Source of the DNA: Pseudomonas sp. M47T1
Lineage (GTDB): Bacteria; Pseudomonadota; Gammaproteobacteria; Pseudomonadales; Pseudomonadaceae
Direction of reading: 5' to 3'
Length of the DNA: 64,000 nucleotides
Assembly: GCF_000263855.1 (NCBI RefSeq)
Contig: NZ_AJWX01000029.1
Span: 1 to 64,000 of the forward strand
A model generated the notes under the pieces. That model had not been told where the DNA came from and did not search any database. It was given only the letters and a program-made list of their open reading frames with translations. Below are positions 1 through 9,087 of this stretch, piece by piece. The translations under genes were made by a program, and so were the position numbers. Each line of letters opens with the position of its first letter. The stretch's first letter is position 1.

Positions 1-306
1 TCGATCTGATGAACGACCCACACCTCAAGGCGAACACCGGGTAGCCACGACCCAATTGCGCCACGCCGCCCCAGACAATCACCCCGGTAACACACAATCC
101 CTCCACCCAGTAACACACCCGTAACACATCCAATTGACTTCCCGCCCCCTCCTCACGACTATAGGCATCCCGTTGCTCACTAACGCAGCAAAACGGCGCG
201 GAGCGGCCCTTTGAGGGTCGTTTCCAAAACATCACGGTAGATGATGTTGTGTTTGATCCGCTTACTGATAGCAGTATTCACGGCGCCTGAATGAGGACTC
301 CTTTAA
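1..306. other. Intergenic region upstream of panB
   Basis: I see no supportable gene here. A short open frame closes with TAG at 42-44 and could be the last residues of a gene lying before the window, but 14 codons cannot be assigned. The stretch holds three direct copies of GTAACACA (87-94, 110-117, 121-128). A 7-bp hairpin with a 7-base loop at 228-248 lies in the probable panB leader. The last bases (GAGGA about 10 bases before the ATG at 307) give a ribosome binding site. Confidence 0.4.
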
Positions 307-1107
307 ATGCCAGACATTACCTTGACCACCCTGCAGAGCCTGAAGCTTGCGGGTGAGAAAATCGCCATGCTGACCTGCTATGACGCGACCTTCGCCAAGG
401 CAGCGTGCCAGGCAGGCGTGGAAATCCTGCTGGTTGGCGACTCGCTGGGCATGGTCCTGCAGGGCCACGACAGCACCCTGCCGGTGACCAATGCTGACAT
501 GGCCTACCACGTGGCCAGCGTCAAGCGCGGTAACGAAGGCGCGCTGATCCTGGCCGACCTGCCTTTCATGGCCTGCGCCACCCTTGAGCAGACGCTCGCC
601 AACAGCGCCCAGCTGATGCAGGCCGGCGCCCACATGGTCAAGGTTGAAGGCGCGGCCTGGCTGGCCGACTCCATTCGCATGCTGGCCGAGCGCGGCGTAC
701 CGGTGTGCGTGCACATGGGCCTGACCCCGCAGACCGTCAACGTGCTGGGCGGCTATAAAGTGCAGGGCCGCAACGAGGCACAAGCGCGCCAGATGCGTGC
801 CGACGCCATTGCCCTGGAACAGGCCGGCGCGGCCATGATCCTGCTGGAGTGCGTGCCCAGCGAGCTGGCCAGCGAAATCACCCAGGCGGTGAAGGTACCG
901 GTCATCGGCATCGGTGCCGGCGCCGCCGTGGATGGCCAGGTGCTGGTGCTGCACGACATGCTGGGCCTGTCCCTGACCGGCCGCGTGCCCAAGTTCGTGA
1001 AGAACTTCATGGCCGGCCAGCCAGACATCCAGAGTGCGTTGCGCGCATACGTCAGCGCCGTCAAAGAAGTCAGCTTCCCCGGTACCGAACACGGATTTAA
1101 TGCATGA
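307..1107 (+). CDS. panB: 3-methyl-2-oxobutanoate hydroxymethyltransferase (ketopantoate hydroxymethyltransferase)
   Basis: Transfers a hydroxymethyl group from methylene-tetrahydrofolate to 2-oxoisovalerate to give ketopantoate, the first committed step of pantothenate and coenzyme A synthesis, in the cytoplasm. The 266-residue length is normal for the family. The magnesium ligands known for PanB are present as Asp45 (VGDSLG), Asp84 (LADLPF) and Glu114 (VKVEGA), and the catalytic Glu181 lies in LLECVPSE. The start has a GAGGA site about 9 bases upstream. The stop overlaps panC by four bases (ATGA), so the two are translationally coupled. Confidence 0.97.
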   Translation: MPDITLTTLQSLKLAGEKIAMLTCYDATFAKAACQAGVEILLVGDSLGMVLQGHDSTLPVTNADMAYHVASVKRGNEGALILADLPFMACATLEQTLANSAQLMQAGAHMVKVEGAAWLADSIRMLAERGVPVCVHMGLTPQTVNVLGGYKVQGRNEAQARQMRADAIALEQAGAAMILLECVPSELASEITQAVKVPVIGIGAGAAVDGQVLVLHDMLGLSLTGRVPKFVKNFMAGQPDIQSALRAYVSAVKEVSFPGTEHGFNA

Positions 1108-1958
1108 ACACCGTAAAAACCGTCAAAGAGCTGCGGGCCGCCGTGGCCCGTGCGCGCAGCGAAGGCAAGCGCATCGGCTTCGTGCCTACCATGGGCAACC
1201 TGCACAGCGGCCACGCCGCCCTGGTGGCCAAGGCCGCCCAGCGCGTCGACTTCGTGGTGGCGAGCATTTTCGTCAACCCGCTACAGTTCGGCCCCAGCGA
1301 AGACCTGGACAAATATCCGCGCACCCTCGCCGCCGACCAGGAAAAACTGGTCCAGGCCGGCTGCCACCTGCTGTTCGCCCCTGGCGTTGACGAGATGTAC
1401 CCCGACGGCATGGGCGTGCAGACCCGCGTCAGCGTCCCGCACCTGTCCGAAGGCCTGTGCGGCGCTAGCCGCCCCGGCCATTTCGAAGGCGTGGCCACGG
1501 TGGTCAGCAAGATGTTCAACATGGTGCAGCCGGACCTGGCCGTGTTCGGCCAGAAGGACTACCAGCAACTGGCGGTGATCCGCGCCCTGGTGCGTGACCT
1601 GAACATGCCGGTGCAGATCATTGGCGAACCTACCGTACGCGCTGAAGACGGCCTGGCGCTGTCGTCGCGCAACGGCTACCTCACCACAGAGCAGCGCGCC
1701 GCGGCGCCCGCCCTGTACCGCTCGATGCAGCAAGTGGCCAAGGCCATCGAAGGCGGCGAGCGCGATTACCCCCGCCTGCTGGCCGAAGCCTGCGAGCAGA
1801 TCACGGCGGCCGGTTTCAAGACTGACTACTTCGAGATCCGCCACGGCATCAACCTGCACCCGGCCACGCCCGAGGACCGTGATGTGGTGATCATCGCCGC
1901 CGCTTACATCGGCAGCACCCGCCTGATCGACAACCTGCACCTGAACCTCGACGCTTGA
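1104..1958 (+). CDS. panC: Pantothenate synthetase (pantoate-beta-alanine ligase)
   Basis: Condenses pantoate with beta-alanine at the cost of ATP (to AMP) to make pantothenate. At 284 residues it is full length. The nucleotidyltransferase signature appears as PTMGNLHSGH (residues 28-37, HxGH type), followed by FGQKDYQQL and the ALSSRNGYL loop that closes over the active site. The start codon lies inside the panB stop (ATGA). No panD (aspartate decarboxylase, source of beta-alanine) follows; the next gene is pgi after a 254-base gap with a REP element. Confidence 0.97.
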   Translation: MNTVKTVKELRAAVARARSEGKRIGFVPTMGNLHSGHAALVAKAAQRVDFVVASIFVNPLQFGPSEDLDKYPRTLAADQEKLVQAGCHLLFAPGVDEMYPDGMGVQTRVSVPHLSEGLCGASRPGHFEGVATVVSKMFNMVQPDLAVFGQKDYQQLAVIRALVRDLNMPVQIIGEPTVRAEDGLALSSRNGYLTTEQRAAAPALYRSMQQVAKAIEGGERDYPRLLAEACEQITAAGFKTDYFEIRHGINLHPATPEDRDVVIIAAAYIGSTRLIDNLHLNLDA

Positions 1959-2032
1959 CTGCTATTGTGCAATGGCCGGTGCTGATAAAAAGTACCGGAC
2001 AGATGCCAGCCAGCCGTTTACTGTGGACACCT

Positions 2033-2120
2033 GTGTAGGAGCGGGCCATGCCCGCGAAGGATACACTGCGTAGTGTCAGGTAAAACGCGGTGAGGCTTTC
2101 GCGGACACGGTCCGCTCCAC
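2033..2120. repeat. REP-type paired palindrome
   Basis: An outer pair of complementary arms (TGTAGGAGCGGGCCATGCCC and a degenerate mirror ending GGTCCGCTCCAC) encloses a GTGTCAGG-containing middle. The same layout recurs at 37,873, 40,522 and 49,203, so this is one member of a dispersed pseudomonad REP family lying between convergent or tandem genes. Confidence 0.7.
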
Positions 2121-2212
2121 AAGCGTCCGCGTCAGGCCTGATGAAGTTTTATGCAACCGACCGGACCGCCCCTGTGTCCAAAGGCTGTTCAAGTACAAGG
2201 AAACCCGCAGCG

Positions 2213-3877
2213 ATGGCGTATTACCGTACCCCCCATGACGTTACCGCTCTGCCTGCCTGGCATGCGCTCTCCCAGCACCGCCAGGCCATGCAGGACTTCA
2301 GTATGCGCGAAGCCTTCGCGGCCGACCCGCAGCGTTTTCACCAATTTTCCTTGAGTGGTTGTGGCCTGTTCCTCGACTACTCGAAAAACCTGATCACCAC
2401 CCAAACCCGCGACCTGCTGGTCAAGTTGGCCGCTGAAGTGGACCTGCAGGGCGCCATCAAGTCGATGTTCGCCGGCGAGCTGCTCAACGCCTCCGAAGGC
2501 CGCCCGGCGCTGCACACCGCGCTGCGCCGCCCGGTGGGCGACAAGCTCAATGTCAACGGCACCAACATCATGCCTGAAGTGCATAAGGTGCTGAACCAGA
2601 TCACCGAGCTGGTCACCCGCATCCACGACGGACTGTGGCGTGGCTATACCGAGAAACCGATCACCGACGTGGTGAACATCGGCATCGGTGGCTCGTTCCT
2701 GGGCCCGGAACTGGTGTCCGAAGCCCTGCTGCCCTACGCCCAGAAAGGCGTGCGCTGCCACTACCTGGCAAACATCGACGGCAGCGAGTTCCACGAGCTG
2801 ACCACCAAGCTGCGCGCCGAAACCACACTGTTCATCGTCTCGTCCAAATCGTTCAGCACCCTGGAAACCCTGAAGAACGCCCAGGCCGCCCGTGCCTGGT
2901 ACCTGGCCCAGGGTGGTTCGGAAGCTGAACTGCACCGGCACTTCATCGCCGTGTCCAGCAACAACGCCGCGGCCGTGGCCTTCGGTATCCGTGAAGAGAA
3001 CATCTTCCCGATGTGGGACTGGGTAGGCGGCCGTTATTCGCTGTGGTCGGCCATTGGCCTGCCCATCGCCCTGGCCATCGGCACCGCTAACTTCAAGGAG
3101 TTGCTGTCCGGCGCCTACACCATGGACCAGCACTTCCAGACCGCGCCGTTCGAACAGAACATGCCGGTACTGCTGGCGCTGCTGGGCGTGTGGTATGGCA
3201 ATTTCTGGGGCTCGCAAGCCCACGCGATCCTGCCGTACGACCACTACCTGCGCAACATCACCAAGCACTTGCAGCAGCTGGACATGGAGTCCAACGGCAA
3301 GAGCGTGCGCCAGGACGGCACGCCGGTGTCCACCGATACCGGCCCGGTCATCTGGGGCGGCGTGGGGTGCAACGGTCAACACGCCTACCACCAGTTGTTG
3401 CACCAGGGCACCCAACTGATCCCGGCCGATTTCATCGTGCCGGTGGTGAGCTTCAACCCGGTGGCCGACCACCACCAGTGGCTGTTTGCCAACTGCCTGT
3501 CGCAAAGCCAGGCGCTGATGCTGGGCAAGACCCGCGCCGAGGCCGAGGCCGAGCTGCGTGACAAGGGCATGGACGAAGCCGCCATCCAGAAGCTGGCGCC
3601 GCACAAGGTGATCCCGGGCAACCGCCCGAGCAACACCCTGGTGGTGGAACGCATCAGCCCTCGCCGCCTGGGCGCCCTGGTGGCCATGTACGAGCACAAG
3701 GTGTTCGTGCAGAGCGTGCTGTGGGGTATCAACGCCTTCGACCAATGGGGCGTGGAGCTGGGCAAGGAACTGGGCAAGGGCGTATACCAGCGCCTCACCG
3801 GCGGCATCGAAGAGCCTGCCGAGGACGCCTCCACCCAGGGCCTGATCAATTACTTCCGCGGCCGTCACCGCGGTTGA
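2213..3877 (+). CDS. pgi: Glucose-6-phosphate isomerase
   Basis: Interconverts glucose-6-phosphate and fructose-6-phosphate; in pseudomonads that use the Entner-Doudoroff route it mainly recycles fructose-6-phosphate. The 554-residue product carries GIGGSFLGP (residues 157-165), SKSFSTLET, the PGI signature GGRYSLWSAIG and QWGVELGK near the C-terminus, with the ESNGK loop between them. The open frame extends upstream to 2090 through a REP element, so I chose the ATG at 2213 (MAYYRTPHDV), which gives the usual length. A strong terminator follows. Confidence 0.96.
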   Translation: MAYYRTPHDVTALPAWHALSQHRQAMQDFSMREAFAADPQRFHQFSLSGCGLFLDYSKNLITTQTRDLLVKLAAEVDLQGAIKSMFAGELLNASEGRPALHTALRRPVGDKLNVNGTNIMPEVHKVLNQITELVTRIHDGLWRGYTEKPITDVVNIGIGGSFLGPELVSEALLPYAQKGVRCHYLANIDGSEFHELTTKLRAETTLFIVSSKSFSTLETLKNAQAARAWYLAQGGSEAELHRHFIAVSSNNAAAVAFGIREENIFPMWDWVGGRYSLWSAIGLPIALAIGTANFKELLSGAYTMDQHFQTAPFEQNMPVLLALLGVWYGNFWGSQAHAILPYDHYLRNITKHLQQLDMESNGKSVRQDGTPVSTDTGPVIWGGVGCNGQHAYHQLLHQGTQLIPADFIVPVVSFNPVADHHQWLFANCLSQSQALMLGKTRAEAEAELRDKGMDEAAIQKLAPHKVIPGNRPSNTLVVERISPRRLGALVAMYEHKVFVQSVLWGINAFDQWGVELGKELGKGVYQRLTGGIEEPAEDASTQGLINYFRGRHRG

Positions 3878-3888
3878 TTGAAGCCTGA

Positions 3889-3919
3889 AAAAATCCCCTC
3901 GCCGAGGGGATTTTTTTTG
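3889..3919 (+). terminator. Rho-independent terminator of pgi
   Basis: The hairpin AATCCCCTCG/CGAGGGGATT is followed by eight T residues, 12 bases after the pgi stop. Confidence 0.9.
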
Positions 3920-3943
3920 CCCGAGTCAGTTACCCTCTCGCCC

Positions 3944-4813
3944 ATGGAATTCATTCGTCGTCGCATCGAAAAACAAGTACTGAGCCTGACCGGCCTGTCG
4001 CTGGGCCAGCTGGACCTGGAGAACCCCAAGGGCGACCCGGGCCTGTTCGGGCCCCAGGCCGTATGCTGGCAAGTGCACGGTGACTTCACCAGCATGCTGG
4101 TGGGCGGCATCAGTGCGTTGATGCTGCAAGCCTTGCACCCGCTGGCACTGGCCGGGGTGTGGGACCACTCCAATTTCCGCACCGACATGCTCGGCCGCCT
4201 GCGCCGCACCGGGCAGTTCATTTCCGGCACTACGTTCGGCGCCACCCGGGATGCCGATTGGCTGATCGACAAGGTGCGCAACATCCACGGACACATCAGC
4301 GGCCACGCCGAAGACGGCCGGCCCTATGCGGCCAGCAACCCCCACTTGCTGACCTGGGTGCATGTGGCCGAGGTCAGCCATTTCCTGGCCGCGCACCTGC
4401 GCTACCGCAACCCTCACCTGTCGGGCGCCGACCAGGACCGTTACTACGCGGAAATTGCGCTGGTGGCCGAACGCCTGGGCGCGCGCGATGTGCCCAGGTC
4501 GCGCATGGAAGTCGCCGATTACCTGCAGGGCATTCGGCCGCAGTTGGTGTGCGACCACCGCAGTCGCGAAGTAATACGCCTGTTGATGAACGCGCCCGCC
4601 CCAAGCCGCCTGGCCAAGCCGTTTGGTGCGTTGATGATGCAGGCCGGTGTCGATCTGCTGCCCGATTGGGCCAGTGCCATGCTCGAACTGCAGCAGAGCG
4701 ATCTCAAGCGCCGCCTGGTACGCACCGGCATCAACGGCACCGCGCCGATCCTGCGCTGGGCCGTACGCGATGGTTCAGTGCACCGCGCCAAACGCCGCAT
4801 GGGCATTCCCTGA
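3944..4813 (+). CDS. DUF2236 (MpaB / latex-clearing-protein-like) family protein
   Basis: A 289-residue protein of the DUF2236 family, whose characterised relatives are haem-b oxygenases (Lcp rubber oxygenase, mycophenolic acid MpaB). Family features visible are LQALHPLALAGVWDHS (about residues 65-80), an IDKVRNIHGHISG segment and LLTWVHVAEVSHF, which contain the conserved histidines expected around the haem. No signal peptide is seen, so the product is probably cytoplasmic or membrane-associated. The substrate in Pseudomonas is unknown. The frame is open further upstream through the pgi terminator, so the ATG at 3944 is preferred. Confidence 0.8.
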   Translation: MEFIRRRIEKQVLSLTGLSLGQLDLENPKGDPGLFGPQAVCWQVHGDFTSMLVGGISALMLQALHPLALAGVWDHSNFRTDMLGRLRRTGQFISGTTFGATRDADWLIDKVRNIHGHISGHAEDGRPYAASNPHLLTWVHVAEVSHFLAAHLRYRNPHLSGADQDRYYAEIALVAERLGARDVPRSRMEVADYLQGIRPQLVCDHRSREVIRLLMNAPAPSRLAKPFGALMMQAGVDLLPDWASAMLELQQSDLKRRLVRTGINGTAPILRWAVRDGSVHRAKRRMGIP

Positions 4814-4845
4814 TGTGTGGGAGCTGGCTTGCCAGCTCCCACACA
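4814..4845. repeat. Perfect 15-bp palindrome (REP-like / terminator)
   Basis: Two perfect 15-base arms with a TT loop (core GGGAGCTGGC-TT-GCCAGCTCCC) start one base after the stop of the DUF2236 gene. It has no T-run and resembles short REP cores, so it may stop transcription or stabilise the 3' end of the message. Its position argues that the next gene starts at 4885 rather than at the ATG at 4846. Confidence 0.7.
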
Positions 4846-4884
4846 ATGCTAAACTACGCGCCCCCTTTCAACGGCGTACAGCGC

Positions 4885-5901
4885 ATGTCCACTGTGAACA
4901 AGGCGCTGCGCGCCGCTCTCGATTCCCGCAAACCCCTGCTGGCCGAACTGCACGCCCAGGGCACTGATTGCTACCGCCTGTTCCATGGCAGCCAGGAAGG
5001 CGCCGGCGGCCTCACCGTGGACCGCTACGGCCCGCAATTGATGGTGCAAAGCTTTCACCAGTCGCTGGAAGCCCCGGACCTGCTGGCCATCCACGAAGCG
5101 GTCAATGCCGAACTGGGCCTGGAACTGCTGTTGGTCTACAACGACCGCTCCAAGGGCAACTCGCGCATTGACCGCCAAGGCAGCGTTCACCAGCCCGAAG
5201 AGGCGGCCCTGGTTGACTTGGTGGGCCACGAATGGGGCCTGAACTACCGTGTGCGGGGCCGCCATGCCGGCCAGGACCCGTTGCTGTTCCTCGACTTGCG
5301 CAACGCACGCGGCTGGGTCAAGGCCAATAGCCAGGGCAAAAGCGTGCTGAACCTGTTCGCCTACACCTGCGGCGTGGGGCTCAGCGCTGCGGCCGGCGGT
5401 GCGCGGGACGTCTGTAACCTGGACTTCGCCGAGGGCAACCTGGCGGTAGGCAAGGAAAACGGCGCGCTGAACCCGCAACTGGTGCCCATGAGCTTTGTGC
5501 AATCGGACTACTTCCCCGCCATCCGCCAGCTGGCCGGCCTGCCCATCAGCCAGCGTCGCGGGCAAAAACTGCCCAGCTACCCACGCCTGGAGCAACGCCA
5601 GTACGACCTGGTGTTCCTGGACCCACCTGCGTGGGCCAAGAGTGCTTTCGGCACCGTGGACCTGCTGCGCGACTATCAAAGCCTGCTCAAGCCTGCACTG
5701 CTGGCCACGGCCGATGACGGCGTGCTGATTTGCTGCAACAACCTGGCGAAGGTGGCCTTCGACGACTGGCGTGAACAGGTGCTGCGCTGCGCCGAGAAGG
5801 CCGGGCGGCCTGTGCGCGACTGGCAGGTCATCACCCCGGCAGCGGATTTTCCTTCCACTGACGGCCAGCCACCGCTGAAAACCCTGGTATTGCAGCTCTG
5901 A
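4885..5901 (+). CDS. Class I SAM-dependent methyltransferase, RlmI/YccW-like
   Basis: A 338-residue protein with a Rossmann methyltransferase domain in the C-terminal two-thirds. Motif I reads VLNLFAYTCGVGL, the acidic loop NLDFAEGNL, and motif IV DLVFLDPPAWAKS. This FLDPP form is typical of the RlmI/RlmK family that makes 5-methylcytosine or other base marks in 23S rRNA. The N-terminal part (YRLFHGSQEGAGGLTVDRYG) matches the pre-methyltransferase segment of this group, but a full PUA domain is not obvious. The exact target is unknown. An in-frame ATG at 4846 abuts a palindrome and is less likely. Confidence 0.8.
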   Translation: MSTVNKALRAALDSRKPLLAELHAQGTDCYRLFHGSQEGAGGLTVDRYGPQLMVQSFHQSLEAPDLLAIHEAVNAELGLELLLVYNDRSKGNSRIDRQGSVHQPEEAALVDLVGHEWGLNYRVRGRHAGQDPLLFLDLRNARGWVKANSQGKSVLNLFAYTCGVGLSAAAGGARDVCNLDFAEGNLAVGKENGALNPQLVPMSFVQSDYFPAIRQLAGLPISQRRGQKLPSYPRLEQRQYDLVFLDPPAWAKSAFGTVDLLRDYQSLLKPALLATADDGVLICCNNLAKVAFDDWREQVLRCAEKAGRPVRDWQVITPAADFPSTDGQPPLKTLVLQL

Positions 5902-6029
5902 AACGGCGTAATCCCTCCGGGCGTACGTAACATTTCAGAAAACTCCTACACACATTACGGACAAGTCTTCGGAACCAGATAGGCGTGCCATACTCCAAGC
6001 ACTCCTATTCGAGACAGTAGACGCCGCAC

Positions 6030-8975
6030 ATGCCCAAAGGATTGATCCGCGCCCTCGGCGCCTTGCTGACCGTGATCGCGCTTTACAGCCTGCTGGGCTT
6101 CCTGATTCTGCCGGGCATCGGGCTGCGCGTGGCTAACCAGCAACTGGCCAAGTACTCCAGCCTGCCCGCGCACCTGGAGCGCCTGGAATTCAACCCTTTT
6201 AGCCTTGAACTGACCCTGTGGGGCCTGCACATCGGTGAGCCCGGGATCGAGCAGGTAGGCTTCGAGCGCTTGTACGCTAATGTGCAGGTCGACAGCCTGT
6301 GGACCAAGGCCCTGCACCTGGACGCCATCGAGCTGGACAAGCCGCGCACCGAGTTGCAGTTCAACAAGGACGGTACCCTCAACCTGACCCAACTGTTCAA
6401 ACTGCCGCCCAGCGAGCCGGCCAAGGCCGACGAACCACCGAGCAAGCCTTTCCCCGTGCGCATCGGCAGCCTCAAGCTGAGTGAAGGTTACCTGCACTTC
6501 AAGGACCTGCGCCCCAGCGAGCCTATCGAGTTCCTGTACAACTCGATGAACCTGGAACTGAATAACCTGAGCACCCTGCCCGACGACAACGCCGACATGA
6601 CCCTGGTGGCCGTAGGCCCCAATGGTGGCCAGGTGGACTGGAAGGGCCGCATCAGCCTGGTGCCGATCACCTCCCAGGGTTCGCTTAAGGTTACCGACGG
6701 GCAAATGAAGGTGTGGTGGCCCTATGTGCGCGATGCCCTGCCACTGGCCTTGCAGGAAGGCGTGCTCAACCTCAGCACCGACTATTCGCTGGACCTGTCT
6801 AAAGAAACCGAGCTGAACCTGACCAACGCTTCGGTGAGCATCGCCCCGTTCGCCCTCAACGCCCCCGACGGCCGCCCGCTGGTCAAGCTCGACCGCCTGG
6901 ATGTGAGTGACACTAGCGTGGACCTGGCCAAACAGCTGGTCACCATAGGCAAGATCCGCAGCAGCAAACTGGAAACCTGGGCTGCCCGCGAAGCCGACGG
7001 CCAACTGGACTGGCAAAAGCTGTTTGCCAGCCAGAAGACTGCGCCCGCTGCGCCACAGGAAAAGTCCGCGCCCGCCACGGCTGACGCCAAACCGTCGACC
7101 CAGCCGGTCCCCGCCGCGCCCAGCAAGCCCTGGCAGGTGCTGCTCAAGGACGTTCAACTGCGCGACTACCAAGTGCACCTGGCCGACCGCATGCAGAAAG
7201 AGCCGGTAGCGATCGATGTGGGGCCGCTTAACCTCGACCTGCAGAACTTCGACAGCCTGAACAAGTCGCCCTTCACCCTCAAGCTCGACACCGGCCTGGG
7301 CAAACAGGGCAAGGTCAGCGCCAGTGGCGAGGTCAACCTGGCCCCGGTCACGGCCAACCTGAAGGTGCAAACCCAGAACATCGACCTGCGCGTGGCGCAG
7401 GCCTACATCAGCCCCTTCATTCGTCTGGAACTGCGCAGTGGGCAACTGGGCAGCGACCTGGCGGTGAACCTGAAAAACATCGACCCGCTGGCCCTGAGCA
7501 TCAAAGGCCGCGCGCAAGTGGAGCAGTTGCAAACCCTGGACACGGTCAAGGGCCGCGACTTCGTCAAATGGCAGCAGTTGCAGCTCGACGGGCTGGACTA
7601 TGAACATGGCAACAGCCTCACCATCGACAAGGTCACGCTGATGCAGCCCTACGCACGCTTCATGATCAACGAAGACCGCACCACCAGCGTCAATGACCTG
7701 TTGATACCCCAGGCGCAGAATGCCCAGGCCCAGGCCAACGCCAAGCCGGCTGCGGCCATCGCGAGCAAACCGCTGTTGATCCATGTAGGCGGCATCAGCA
7801 TCAACGACGGCTCGGCGTTTTTTGCCGACTCCAGCCTGACGCCTAACTTCGCCACCAACATCCAGCAACTCAACGGCACCATCGGCACCATCGACAGCCA
7901 GCAGCAGAAGCCGGCCAAAGTGGACATCAAGGGCAAAGTCGACCGCTATGCGCCGGTGACCATCGAGGGCGCAGTGACGCCGTTCGACCCCATGGCCAGC
8001 CTGGATATCGACACACGCTTCAACCGTCTGGAACTGACCACGCTGACGCCCTACTCCGGCAAGTTCGCCGGGTACCGCATCCGCAAGGGCCGGATGAACC
8101 TGCAACTGCACTATGTCATCACCAAGGGCCAGCTCAAGGCCGAGAACAAAGTGCTGGTGGACCAGTTGGAACTGGGGGAAAAGGTCGACAGCCCGGACGC
8201 CGTCAGCCTGCCGGTGAAGCTGGCCATCGCCCTGCTCAAGGACGTGAACGGTCAGATCAACATTGAACTGCCCATCACCGGCGACCTCAACAACCCGCAG
8301 TTCAGCGTGATGCCCATTGTCTGGCAGACCTTGCGCAACCTGGTGGTCAAGGCCGTGGCTGCGCCGTTCAAGCTGCTGGGCGGGTTGGTCAGTGGTGGTG
8401 ACCAGGCGGACCTGAGCAATATAGCCTTCGCGCCGGGCTCCAGCGAGCTGAGCGCCAGTGCCCAGGCCAACCTGGTGAAACTGGCGGCCGCCCTCAAGGC
8501 ACGCCCGGGCCTGCACCTGGAAGTGGAAGGCGGTGCCGCCGCCAGCAGCGATGGCCCGCTGGTGGGCCAGCAGCGGCTTGAGCGTGAATACCAAAACACC
8601 TACTTCAAGGTCCTGCAGCGGCGCGGCGACAAAGTGCCAGCCCAGGCTTCCCTGCTGACCGTGCCTGAGGATGAGAAAGCGCCGATGCTACCGGCTATCT
8701 ACCGCACCCGCCTGAACCAGGCGCCGCCAGCCGAGTGGGCCCAGTTGGAGAAACAACAGCGCGAGACCCACCTGCGTGACGCCGTGGTCAAGTCCTGGGG
8801 CAATGACGAGCAGCTGTTGCGCACCCTGGGCCAGGCACGCTCGGCCAGCATCAAGGCGTTCCTGGTAGACAAGGGGCAGTTGCCGGATGAGAAGGTGTTC
8901 TTGATCGATACCATCATTGGCGATGCGCAGAAGGACGGCACGGTGGTCACCAATCTGCACCTGGAGGCCGACTGA
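6030..8975 (+). CDS. DUF748 / AsmA-like envelope protein
   Basis: A 981-residue protein with one N-terminal membrane anchor (about residues 7-30, hydrophobic, ending LILPGIG) and a long, presumably periplasmic, beta-rich body. The segment VKLAIALLKDVNGQINIELPI, split by a DLNNPQF motif, is the DUF748 hallmark. The family belongs to the AsmA/TamB-like group implicated in lipid transport between inner and outer membranes. An Ala/Pro/Lys-rich linker lies near residues 335-370. The C-terminal stretch (GSSELSASAQANLVKLA) resembles an OmpA-like fold start, as in some DUF748 proteins. The role is inferred from the family only. Confidence 0.8.
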   Translation: MPKGLIRALGALLTVIALYSLLGFLILPGIGLRVANQQLAKYSSLPAHLERLEFNPFSLELTLWGLHIGEPGIEQVGFERLYANVQVDSLWTKALHLDAIELDKPRTELQFNKDGTLNLTQLFKLPPSEPAKADEPPSKPFPVRIGSLKLSEGYLHFKDLRPSEPIEFLYNSMNLELNNLSTLPDDNADMTLVAVGPNGGQVDWKGRISLVPITSQGSLKVTDGQMKVWWPYVRDALPLALQEGVLNLSTDYSLDLSKETELNLTNASVSIAPFALNAPDGRPLVKLDRLDVSDTSVDLAKQLVTIGKIRSSKLETWAAREADGQLDWQKLFASQKTAPAAPQEKSAPATADAKPSTQPVPAAPSKPWQVLLKDVQLRDYQVHLADRMQKEPVAIDVGPLNLDLQNFDSLNKSPFTLKLDTGLGKQGKVSASGEVNLAPVTANLKVQTQNIDLRVAQAYISPFIRLELRSGQLGSDLAVNLKNIDPLALSIKGRAQVEQLQTLDTVKGRDFVKWQQLQLDGLDYEHGNSLTIDKVTLMQPYARFMINEDRTTSVNDLLIPQAQNAQAQANAKPAAAIASKPLLIHVGGISINDGSAFFADSSLTPNFATNIQQLNGTIGTIDSQQQKPAKVDIKGKVDRYAPVTIEGAVTPFDPMASLDIDTRFNRLELTTLTPYSGKFAGYRIRKGRMNLQLHYVITKGQLKAENKVLVDQLELGEKVDSPDAVSLPVKLAIALLKDVNGQINIELPITGDLNNPQFSVMPIVWQTLRNLVVKAVAAPFKLLGGLVSGGDQADLSNIAFAPGSSELSASAQANLVKLAAALKARPGLHLEVEGGAAASSDGPLVGQQRLEREYQNTYFKVLQRRGDKVPAQASLLTVPEDEKAPMLPAIYRTRLNQAPPAEWAQLEKQQRETHLRDAVVKSWGNDEQLLRTLGQARSASIKAFLVDKGQLPDEKVFLIDTIIGDAQKDGTVVTNLHLEAD

Positions 8976-9022
8976 GCCTGCGCGTTACGCGCGGCTACAC
9001 CTTCAGATTCAGATTCGGGAAC

Positions 9023-9053
9023 AAAAAAGCCCCGGCACAGGGCCGGGGCTTTG
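9023..9053 (-). terminator. Terminator downstream of the BON gene
   Basis: The stem AAGCCCCGGC/GCCGGGGCTT has a run of T on the minus strand. It sits between the convergent DUF748 and BON genes and could serve both. Confidence 0.85.
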
Positions 9054-9087
9054 AGTGGGCACATCCTGTGCCCTTCGCATGAATCTG

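Noticed and set aside
4846..4884. ATG at 4846 as the methyltransferase start
   Set aside because: It lies directly against a 15-bp palindrome with no ribosome site, and would add an atypical MLNYAPPFNGVQR extension. The ATG at 4885 fits better, though it is not proven.
5955..8594. An 879-codon minus-strand open frame opposite the DUF748 gene
   Set aside because: It has the composition of a mirror frame with no domain. The plus-strand protein has a membrane anchor and the DUF748 motif.
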